Made by a program: the position numbers and the translations under genes. The notes under the pieces are model-generated. The model had not been told where the DNA came from, made no database searches, and saw only the letters and a list, made by a program, of their open reading frames with translations. From Vulcanimicrobiota bacterium (GTDB lineage Bacteria; Vulcanimicrobiota; Xenobia; Xenobiales; JADMJV01): a stretch of 64,000 nucleotides of DNA. Shown here one piece after another: positions 24,403 to 31,380 of the stretch. Numbering within the stretch: the first letter of the stretch is position 1; each line of letters begins with the position of its first letter. Location: NCBI GenBank assembly GCA_017307785.1, contig JAFKGI010000038.1, forward strand, positions 26,230-90,229. Direction: 5' to 3'.

Positions 24403-25020
24403 ATGCGACTCCTCATCGCGATTCTGGCGCTTACGCTGGCGGCTTGTAGCAGGACCACCGCACCGTCCGGGACGGGCAGATCAGGCCCTTCTTCAACGCC
24501 GAGAGAGCAGGCTGCTCAGGCGAATTTTCCCGGCGCGGCCGCCGGAGCTTCCTCCGAGGCCGGAGCTCCCGGGGCCGGCAGCGGTCAGCCCGGGCCAGGC
24601 TCCTCGGCCCCGGGGGAGCGCGCTTCCGACTCCGGCGGTCCCGCCACCGCCAGTTCCAGGACCGGCCAAACTCGGCGTCCGCCCATCGAGCCGGGACTGT
24701 GGAGAATGCCCGGTTATCAACCGAGCCTGCAGGTCAACAATCCCGGTTCGGATACCCTGGCGAGAGGTTTTACCCTCTACAAGGACAACTGCTCGATGTG
24801 CCACGCAGCCGATTTGCGTGGGGAACTCTCGGCTCCGGGAGTTCCGGTTCGTGATCTGACCCGGTTTAAAAAGTATAAATTCGGCAGCACAGACCAGGCG
24901 ATTTATCGAAGCATCGTTTACGGGATCCCCAAAACGGCCATGGGGAACTTCCAAAGCAGTCTGAAACCCCAACAGGTCTGGGACATCATCAACTACATGA
25001 AATCCAAGCGAACTGATTGA
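24403..25020 (+). CDS. lipoprotein class I cytochrome c
   Basis: 205 residues from MRLLIAILALTLAACSRT; the frame extends upstream but the lipobox LAAC fixes the start. Cys16 would be lipid-modified, anchoring the protein to a membrane. Residues 17-90 are a Ser/Gly/Ala/Pro-rich tether. The C-terminal domain has one haem c site CSMCH at 130-134 and a likely axial methionine in KTAMGNFQSSL, ending with the usual helix (QQVWDIINYMKSKR). It would carry single electrons in the periplasm or at the outer membrane. It is divergent from two pseudopilin genes and overlaps the next gene, an SGNH-like protein, at its stop (TTGA). Confidence 0.85.
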   Translation: MRLLIAILALTLAACSRTTAPSGTGRSGPSSTPREQAAQANFPGAAAGASSEAGAPGAGSGQPGPGSSAPGERASDSGGPATASSRTGQTRRPPIEPGLWRMPGYQPSLQVNNPGSDTLARGFTLYKDNCSMCHAADLRGELSAPGVPVRDLTRFKKYKFGSTDQAIYRSIVYGIPKTAMGNFQSSLKPQQVWDIINYMKSKRTD

Positions 25021-25961
25021 ACGTGAGTAAAAAAGTCATCCTGCGCCTAGGCTTGCTGGCTTTAGGCTTGTTCGGGGGAGTCGTGGCCGGGGAAACCGCT
25101 CTGCGCATTCTTCGCCCCCCTGCCTCCTCGGGAGGCATCCAGCAGACCCGTTTCCCGGTCGGGCAACTGACCGACTACACGCCTGACGATGAATGCGGCT
25201 ATCTGCCCAAGATCAACGGCGAGGGCTACGGAGCCCAGGGCTGTCTTTATAACGATTACAAGCTGGAGAAGACTCCGGGGCGCACCCGCGTGCTCTTCGT
25301 CGGGGATTCGGTGACTCACCGCGCGCGCATCATCGACGCCCTGCGCAAGCTCTACGGAGAGAAAAAGTTCGAGTATTGGAATGCCGGCGTCGAGAGCTTC
25401 AATACTTCTCAAGAGGTCGTGCTCTATCGTCGCTACAACCACCTGATCAAGCCGGACCTGGTGATTTTGACCTTCCACAACAACGACTTCATGCAGACTC
25501 CGTTGGTCTACAAGGAGAAAGGGAAGTTGCAACTGCTGACCCCACTCCATGACCGCAACCACATCAACACCTGGCTCTTCCAATACAGCTACATCTATCG
25601 CTGTTACGTGGGCCGCAGTTGGCGGGGCGATCAGGAAGAAAAAGCGGTGCGGGTGGCCGAGAACCTGAAAGAACTCGAGAAGTTGGTCCAGGACGGCGGG
25701 GGCAAGCTGCGGGTGGTGCTGCTTCCCCTCATGAAGCCTCTCAAGGACTATGACCAGGGCGAGAACTGGTCGCGCAACCATGCCCTGGCCATCGTCAAGC
25801 AACTCAAGCTGAGCAACGTGGACCTGGCTCCCTCGCTGGAGGAACTGATTTCCGAGAAGAAGCCGGTGGAAGAGACCTCCGGTGACTATTGGCATCCGAA
25901 CCAGTGGGCTGCTGACCATCTGGCCAAGACCCTGTATCAACAGGATATTCTGGCCCCGTAG
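25017..25961 (+). CDS. membrane-anchored SGNH/GDSL-type hydrolase
   Basis: 314 residues. TTG at 25017 overlaps the cytochrome stop; GTG at 25023 is an equally good start. N-terminal hydrophobic segment at about 7-28 (signal anchor). SGNH blocks are seen in order: LFVGDSVTHR (block I nucleophile Ser), the NAGVESFNTSQ glycine block, HNNDF (block III Asn) and DYWHPNQWAADHL (block V Asp-x-x-His). Such enzymes are esterases or O-acetyl/acyl transferases acting on polysaccharides, peptidoglycan or lipids outside the membrane. No glycan genes flank it. It is the second gene of the unit cytochrome-SGNH-RedB-like-chemoreceptor. Confidence 0.85.
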   Translation: MNVSKKVILRLGLLALGLFGGVVAGETALRILRPPASSGGIQQTRFPVGQLTDYTPDDECGYLPKINGEGYGAQGCLYNDYKLEKTPGRTRVLFVGDSVTHRARIIDALRKLYGEKKFEYWNAGVESFNTSQEVVLYRRYNHLIKPDLVILTFHNNDFMQTPLVYKEKGKLQLLTPLHDRNHINTWLFQYSYIYRCYVGRSWRGDQEEKAVRVAENLKELEKLVQDGGGKLRVVLLPLMKPLKDYDQGENWSRNHALAIVKQLKLSNVDLAPSLEELISEKKPVEETSGDYWHPNQWAADHLAKTLYQQDILAP

Positions 25962-25993
25962 GAGTTCTCGAAGGCTCACAGAAAATCTCACCA

Positions 25994-26638
25994 ATGATTA
26001 AAACTGACCATTGGCGAGGTAAGGCGATGGCCGGGCTGGTGCTCTGGCTGCTGGCCGTCGGCTGTGGACTCTACCGGATGCTCGCCTATGAATTCGAGCC
26101 CGGGCGGGCTGCCGACGCACCAGCACGATTGCCGGCCGCTGTGCGTAGCGAATTGGCCTCCGGGCTTCCCAACTTGTTGATGGTGGTCCACCCCCAGTGC
26201 CCTTGCACTCAGGCCAGTCTTGAGGAATTGGATCGTCTGCTTTCCCGACATCCCGGCCAGGTGCAGGCCACCTGTTTTTTTGTTTGGCCCCGTTCGCAGT
26301 CGCAAGATTGGGTGCGCAGCGACAGCTGGAAACAGGCCTCCCGGGTGCCCAATTTGCGGATGGTCCTGGATGTTGAGGGTCAGCGCGCGCGCTTGTTGGG
26401 GGCCTATACCTCCAGTCAAACTTATCTATACGGTCGAGACGATCGACTGCTTTTCAGTGGGGGAATCACGGGCTCACGGGGGCACGCCGGCGAGAATTCG
26501 TCGTCGGCCTTGCTCGAGAGCCTGATTCTAGAGCCGCAGGCGGGCTCCGTGCCCGCGCATACCCAGGTCTATGGGTGTCCTGCGGTTCCCGAACGAAAGG
26601 AAAATCCCCATGGAAGAAGCTGTTGCCAGAAGAGCTGA
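25994..26638 (+). CDS. membrane-anchored thioredoxin-like protein with CPC motif (RedB-like)
   Basis: 214 residues with an N-terminal anchor at about 13-30. The core HPQCPCTQASLEELD places a Cys-Pro-Cys at the position of the thioredoxin active site. The following strand (CFFVWPR), LRMVLDVEGQRARLLGA and LFSGGITGSRGH (with the cis-Pro equivalent replaced) match the RedB-type proteins found mainly in Planctomycetes. C-terminal CCQKS adds two cysteines. It probably handles thiol or redox chemistry outside the membrane, consistent with a cytochrome c two genes upstream. Its last 29 bases overlap the start of the chemoreceptor gene. Confidence 0.7.
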   Translation: MIKTDHWRGKAMAGLVLWLLAVGCGLYRMLAYEFEPGRAADAPARLPAAVRSELASGLPNLLMVVHPQCPCTQASLEELDRLLSRHPGQVQATCFFVWPRSQSQDWVRSDSWKQASRVPNLRMVLDVEGQRARLLGAYTSSQTYLYGRDDRLLFSGGITGSRGHAGENSSSALLESLILEPQAGSVPAHTQVYGCPAVPERKENPHGRSCCQKS

Positions 26639-28211
26639 CCAGCTGTTCAAGGACCATAGCGCCGAGATTTCTCGGCGCACCGACCGCTTTATGGCCGGTC
26701 TGCTACTACTCGAATGGATCGCCATTGTCTTGGTGGCGGTCACCTACTCCCCGCTCGCCTGGGCCTGGGACCAGAGTCATACTCATCTGCATCTAGGAAT
26801 GTCGCTGGTGCTGGGAGCCTTGATTACCCTTCCCCCCGCCCTGATGGCCTGGAAGATGCCGGGGGGACGTCTCACTCGCATGTCCCTGGCCATGGCCCAG
26901 ATGTTGATCTCGGCGCTGTTCATCCATCTCAGCGGCGGACGCATCGAATCGCACTTCCACATTTTCGCTTCGCTGGCCATTTTGTCGCTCTATCGCGACT
27001 GGGAAGTGTTTGTGCCGGCCACCGTGGTGATCGCCCTGGATCACGCTCTGCGCGGCGCCTTTTTTCCTATGTCCGTCTACGGCGTGGCCAACGCCGGCGT
27101 GGCCCGCACGGTCGAACACGCCTGGTGGGTCCTCTTCGAGGACGCGTTCCTGGTCTGGGCCTGTTTGCAGGCCCAACGGGACATGCGTCAGATGGCGCAG
27201 CAGCAGGCCGTGCTGGAAGCGCTCAAGAGCGGCATGGAGGAAGCGGTTTCGGACCGCACCCGTGAACTTCAAGAAAGCCAGTCCAGTCTGAAGAAGCTGG
27301 TCGAGATGCTGACCGGCCTGATGTCTCAAATTCAGGTGGCCGGAATTCAGGTGGCCGGCGCCGCCACCGCCATCAGCGCCACCGCCCGCCAGCAGCAGGC
27401 CAGCGTAGGGCATCAGGCGGCCGCGGCCACCGAAATTCGCTCGGCCAGCCACCAGATCTCCACCACCGCTCGCGAACTCTCGCAGACCATGAACGACGTC
27501 TCGCAGGCGGCGGAAGGCGCGGCCGATATGGCCCTGACCGGCAATCGCGCCCTCGACGATATGCAGAGTCGCTTCCGCCAGATGGTGGAAGCTTCGTCCG
27601 CGGTCGTTTCCAAACTGGCCATCCTCAGTGAGAAAGCCACCAGTATCAACAGTGTCGTCACCGTCATCACCCGGGTGGCCGATCAGACCAACCTGCTTTC
27701 CCTCAACGCCGCCATCGAAGCTGAGAAAGCCGGCGACTATGGCCGCGGCTTCGGGGTCGTAGCTACTGAAATTCGGCGTTTGGCCGACCAGACGGCGGTG
27801 GCTACGCTGGACATCGAGACCATGGTCAAAGGCATCCAATCGGCCGTTTCCGCCGGCGTGATGGAGATGGACAAATTCCGCGAGGACGTCCGCCAGAGCG
27901 AGGACTCGGTTTCTCAGGTGGTCCACCTGCTGCTGCAAATCACCGACCGGGTGGCCTCCATGCGCGACCGCTACGACCAGGTCAATGTCGGCATGCGCTC
28001 CCAGGCTCAGGGCGCGGTGCACATCTCCGAGTCGATCGGGCATCTCTCCGAGTCGGCTCAGGAAGCGGCCAACAATGTGGTCGAGTTCGGTCAGGTGGTG
28101 CAGCAGTTGCAGGATGCCACTCAGAAATTGCAGAGCTCGGTCTCCAGCTTTAAAGAAGCGGAGACGGGACAGGCGGCCGCGATTGCACTGACCGGCGCTT
28201 CGTTTAGCTAG
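26610..28211 (+). CDS. methyl-accepting chemoreceptor, Wsp/ACF type, with six-helix membrane sensor
   Basis: 533 residues from MEEAVARRADQLF, preceded by AAAGGA. Residues 25-185 hold about six transmembrane helices including GGRIESHFHIFASLA and LSLYRDW, a membrane sensor module also found in hybrid histidine kinases. A coiled coil replaces HAMP. The signalling tip reads TRVADQTNLLSLNAAIEAEK, GDYGRGFGVVATEIRRLADQ and TAVATLDIE, as in WspA-like receptors and not the flagellar-chemotaxis consensus. It should signal to the CheA/CheW set encoded convergently at 28.4-36 kb. Its gene overlaps the redox-type protein upstream, suggesting a redox or respiratory input. Confidence 0.92.
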   Translation: MEEAVARRADQLFKDHSAEISRRTDRFMAGLLLLEWIAIVLVAVTYSPLAWAWDQSHTHLHLGMSLVLGALITLPPALMAWKMPGGRLTRMSLAMAQMLISALFIHLSGGRIESHFHIFASLAILSLYRDWEVFVPATVVIALDHALRGAFFPMSVYGVANAGVARTVEHAWWVLFEDAFLVWACLQAQRDMRQMAQQQAVLEALKSGMEEAVSDRTRELQESQSSLKKLVEMLTGLMSQIQVAGIQVAGAATAISATARQQQASVGHQAAAATEIRSASHQISTTARELSQTMNDVSQAAEGAADMALTGNRALDDMQSRFRQMVEASSAVVSKLAILSEKATSINSVVTVITRVADQTNLLSLNAAIEAEKAGDYGRGFGVVATEIRRLADQTAVATLDIETMVKGIQSAVSAGVMEMDKFREDVRQSEDSVSQVVHLLLQITDRVASMRDRYDQVNVGMRSQAQGAVHISESIGHLSESAQEAANNVVEFGQVVQQLQDATQKLQSSVSSFKEAETGQAAAIALTGASFS

Positions 28212-28467
28212 AGATGGAACGTAGGGCAGCCAGGTCGCAGCCGGGCAAGTCCGGCTGCCTGGCCACCCCGGCCTCTACCTCCGCGGGAAAAGCCCCTGGC
28301 AAGACCAGGGGCTTTTCCGTGGAGCGCACCTTAAGGGCCTGATTTTGCCTGCGCAGTTCGGCCACTTCTTGCTGCAGTCGCCCTAGCTCCCGTTGTTGGC
28401 GCTGCACTTGGGCCGCCAGACGGGCGTTGACGATCAGGTGGTGGTGGTCCGAGGAGTCAGACGGCAC
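28204..28467 (-). CDS. possible small coiled-coil protein at the end of the Wsp-like operon
   Basis: 87 codons from a GTG that overlaps the hybrid-kinase stop by 11 bases. Residues 15-50 form a good coiled coil (ARLAAQVQRQQRELGRL). However, the frame runs straight through the strong terminator hairpin at 28286-28318 and overlaps the chemoreceptor stop by 8 bases. Either it is a chance frame, or a short tail gene whose coding sequence doubles as a terminator. No homology recognised. Confidence 0.3.
   Translation of the reverse strand: MPSDSSDHHHLIVNARLAAQVQRQQRELGRLQQEVAELRRQNQALKVRSTEKPLVLPGAFPAEVEAGVARQPDLPGCDLAALRSISS
28286..28318. terminator. bidirectional intrinsic terminator
   Basis: Perfect stem GGAAAAGCCCCTGG (28286-28299) with CCAGGGGCTTTTCC (28305-28318), 5-nt loop, with A-run and T-run inside the arms. 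It lies between the convergent chemoreceptor (28211) and hybrid kinase (28457) ends. Confidence 0.9.
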
Positions 28468-30385
28468 AGGTCGCCAGCCAGCGTTGCAGTACCTGCGAGA
28501 CCTTGGAAAGATCGAAGGGTTTGGTCAAATAGTCATCCATACCCGCTTCCAGGCAGCGCTCCCGGTCGCCACTCATGGCGTAGGCGGTCATGGCGATGAT
28601 GGGCGTGCGCGGCCCGTTCTGTTCGCGCCGTCTTATGGCGGCGGTGGCCTGATAGCCATCCATTTCAGGCATTTCGCAGTCCATGACGATCACCCGATAG
28701 GGGGTGCGTTCGCTCATCTCGACCGCTTCCCGGCCATTTTCCGCCAGGTCGACCGGGTGTCCCAGTTCCTGCAGCATCTCCAGGGCAATCGTCTGATTGA
28801 TCAGATTGTCTTCCACCAGCAAAATGCGCCCTTCGCTTCTCAAAACCGGGGCCGGAGCCTGCAGAGAGACGGTCGCATCTGCCTCTCCCCGCAGGGCGGC
28901 CAACAACTGGCTGCGCCGCATGGGCTTGAATACGCCACCGTCCGCCTCCTTGCCCAACAGATGCATGGGCAAGATGCGCGGATGGGTAAAAGGAAGTCGG
29001 TTGAGCAGGCCAGCCTCGGCCAGCACCACCTCCCAGTCCTGGCTCTGGACCGTTCCGGCTTCTGCCGGTGAGATCGCCGAGATTTTTTGAACTCGACCCT
29101 CCAGGAGGGACTCCAGGCCGCGCCGCCAGCTCGGGCTCTGGTCCACGATGAGCACTCGCAAAGGCAGGGCTTCGACCGCAACCGGCGCTCCCCGTCGCAG
29201 CCAGACTTCAGCCCGGAAGGTGCTGCCCTCTCCGGCCCGGCTGTCCAGTTCCAGACGCCCATCCATTCTCTCGCAGAGGTGTCGGGCGATGGCCAGTCCC
29301 AGCCCGGTGCCTCCGAATTTACGAGTGGTCGAACTGTCGGCCTGAGTGAAGGCCTGAAACAGTCGGAGTTGCTGTTCGGGGCTGACGCCGATGCCGGTAT
29401 CGTGAACGCCCAGGCGCAGGTGCAGGCCGTTGGCGATTTGTTCCAGCAAATCGATTTCCAGGCGAACTTGTCCCTGGGCGGTAAACTTGATGGCGTTGCC
29501 CAACAGATTGAGCAAGACCTGGCGCAGTCGGGTAGGGTCGCCCTGGACTCGATCGGGAACCTGCGGGTCGATGCGGGCGACGAACTCCAGGCCTTTTTTG
29601 TGGGCCGAGACCGCCAACAACTGCATGACCTCTTCAACCAGTTCGTTCAGGTCGAATTCCACTTCTTCCAGCACCAGCTTGTCGGCTTCCATCTTGGAGA
29701 AGTCCAGGATGTCCTCGATCAAGGAGAGCAACAGCTCTCCGGAACTGGAAATGATCCGCGCGTAATCGGCCTGGCGAGGTTGCAGTTCCGTCTTTTTGAG
29801 CAACTGGGTGACGCCCAGAATACCGTTGATGGGGGTGCGGATTTCGTGGCTCATGCGAGCCAGAAACTGCCCACGCGCCCGATTGGCTTCGGATAATTCC
29901 TGATTCAGCGTTTGCAGGCGCTGGTTGCTTTCTTCCAGTTGAGCCTGGCTGGCCCGTAAGGCCTGCAGAGCCTGATCGCGTTGCAGCATGCGCACGTAGG
30001 CCTGGGAGTGGTGGCGCAAGCGGGCCAGCAACTCGACCTTGTGGGGCAGTTTGACCAGGTAGTCGCTGGCCCCCTTTTCGAAAGCCAGCGCCTTTTGTTC
30101 CGGATCTTCCCGGCTGGAGAGCAGGATGACGGGGATCTTGGCCAGTTTCGGGTGAGCCCGCAGAGCGGCCAGCAAAGTCAGGCCGTCGACGTCGGGCATG
30201 ACCCAATCGAGCAAAATAACGGTGGGTCCCGTTTCCAGCGCGACCGCCACGGCCTGGTTCGGGTCGGAGCAGTACTTTAGCCGGGTCTGTTCGCCGACGA
30301 GTCGTTTGACCGCTTCGGCCACGATCGGCTGGTCATCCACCAACAGCACCGAGAAGAGTTCTATGGGTCCAGAGCTACTTTTCAT
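28457..30385 (-). CDS. WspR-type receiver fused to hybrid histidine kinase
   Basis: 642 residues from MKSSSGPIELF; AGGAG lies 8 bases upstream and the ATG overlaps the cheB stop (ATGA). Order: receiver 1 at about 10-130 with VILLDWVMPDVDGLTLLAA and DYLVKLPHKVELLARLRHHS, which closely matches, from memory, the receiver and linker of WspR. Then a coiled coil at about 135-185, HisKA with MSHEIRTPINGILG, and HATPase_c (NLLGNAIKFT, GTGLGLAI). A degenerate receiver at about 410-505 lacks the phosphoacceptor Asp. A complete receiver with VIVMDCEMPEMDG occupies about 520-640. The usual WspR output (GGDEF diguanylate cyclase) is absent. The Hpt protein at 35724-36062 is the natural next relay partner. 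No membrane segment. Confidence 0.93.
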   Translation of the reverse strand: MKSSSGPIELFSVLLVDDQPIVAEAVKRLVGEQTRLKYCSDPNQAVAVALETGPTVILLDWVMPDVDGLTLLAALRAHPKLAKIPVILLSSREDPEQKALAFEKGASDYLVKLPHKVELLARLRHHSQAYVRMLQRDQALQALRASQAQLEESNQRLQTLNQELSEANRARGQFLARMSHEIRTPINGILGVTQLLKKTELQPRQADYARIISSSGELLLSLIEDILDFSKMEADKLVLEEVEFDLNELVEEVMQLLAVSAHKKGLEFVARIDPQVPDRVQGDPTRLRQVLLNLLGNAIKFTAQGQVRLEIDLLEQIANGLHLRLGVHDTGIGVSPEQQLRLFQAFTQADSSTTRKFGGTGLGLAIARHLCERMDGRLELDSRAGEGSTFRAEVWLRRGAPVAVEALPLRVLIVDQSPSWRRGLESLLEGRVQKISAISPAEAGTVQSQDWEVVLAEAGLLNRLPFTHPRILPMHLLGKEADGGVFKPMRRSQLLAALRGEADATVSLQAPAPVLRSEGRILLVEDNLINQTIALEMLQELGHPVDLAENGREAVEMSERTPYRVIVMDCEMPEMDGYQATAAIRRREQNGPRTPIIAMTAYAMSGDRERCLEAGMDDYLTKPFDLSKVSQVLQRWLATCAV

Positions 30386-31380
30386 CGCAGGCACTCCTGT
30401 TTGATTCTTTGGCTGAGGTGGCCGGCGATTCGCTCCAGGGCCAATACCTCGCAGGCGGCTCCCAGCCGTATGGCGACCTGAGGCATGCCAAAAATCACGC
30501 AACTTTCCTGATTCTGGGCGATGGTGTGCTGTCCGGCCCGGCGCAGAGCCAGCAATCCCTCGGCTCCGTCGGCGCCCATGCCGGTCAACAAAGCGGCCAC
30601 GACCGGGTTCGGCCAGTCTTGGGCCAAAGACTCGAAGAATACGTCGATGGATGGGCAGTTGACTCGTGGACTGGGTCGCCGGGAGTAGTGCAGCGTGCCG
30701 TCCCGGCAACCGACCAGATGACCCTGCGAACCGGCCACCAGCACCTGGCCGGCGCGGGGCCGGTCGCCCTCCCGGGCCAGACGCACGGGGAGCGCAGTTT
30801 GTCCGGCCAACCAGTCCACCAGTCCCTGAAGAAACTCCCCATCGATGTGCTGAATCAGCACGACCGGGGCGGCAAAGTGGCTGGGCAAGGAGGAGAGGAT
30901 GCGGCTCAGGGCCTGCGGTCCACCCGAGGATGCTCCCAGGGCGACCAGCGGAAGACCTCGCAGGTTCGGGCTTCGCTCGGGAGTGGTAGCGATCAGCTTG
31001 CTGACGGTGGCCATCTTCTTCAGAATCGGTTCCACCAACATGGCCTCGCCCAACTTGAGGGCCCCAGGGGTCTTGACCGCGTCCAGTGCTCCAGCGCCTA
31101 AAGCCTCGAATACCATGGCGGCTTTGTGGTCCACCGAGGCCGTCACGATCAAGATGGAGCAGGGGCATTCCGCCATAATCCTGCGGGTGGCTTCCACGCC
31201 GTTGAGCACCGGCATGACCAGGTCCATCAGGATCAGATCGGGCGTGTCTTCCCGGCATTTTTCGAGGGCTTCCTGGCCGTTGCCGGCGGTCCAGGCAATC
31301 TGATAACCGGCTTGCGAAAGCACCACTCGACGCAGCACCTCCAGAGCCATATTCATATCGTTCACGATGGCGATGCGCAT
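30382..31380 (-). CDS. cheB: CheB-type receptor methylesterase (WspF-like)
   Basis: 332 residues: receiver at 1-115 with phosphoacceptor Asp53 (LILMDLVMPVLNG), then the methylesterase domain. Catalytic triad residues are visible: Ser151 in LGASSGGPQ, His178 in LIQHIDG and the Asp in LLTGMGADGAEG. It removes methyl groups from chemoreceptor glutamates once phosphorylated by CheA. The ATG directly follows the cheA stop with no gap. In Wsp systems this gene is wspF. Cytoplasmic. Confidence 0.95.
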   Translation of the reverse strand: MRIAIVNDMNMALEVLRRVVLSQAGYQIAWTAGNGQEALEKCREDTPDLILMDLVMPVLNGVEATRRIMAECPCSILIVTASVDHKAAMVFEALGAGALDAVKTPGALKLGEAMLVEPILKKMATVSKLIATTPERSPNLRGLPLVALGASSGGPQALSRILSSLPSHFAAPVVLIQHIDGEFLQGLVDWLAGQTALPVRLAREGDRPRAGQVLVAGSQGHLVGCRDGTLHYSRRPSPRVNCPSIDVFFESLAQDWPNPVVAALLTGMGADGAEGLLALRRAGQHTIAQNQESCVIFGMPQVAIRLGAACEVLALERIAGHLSQRIKQECLR

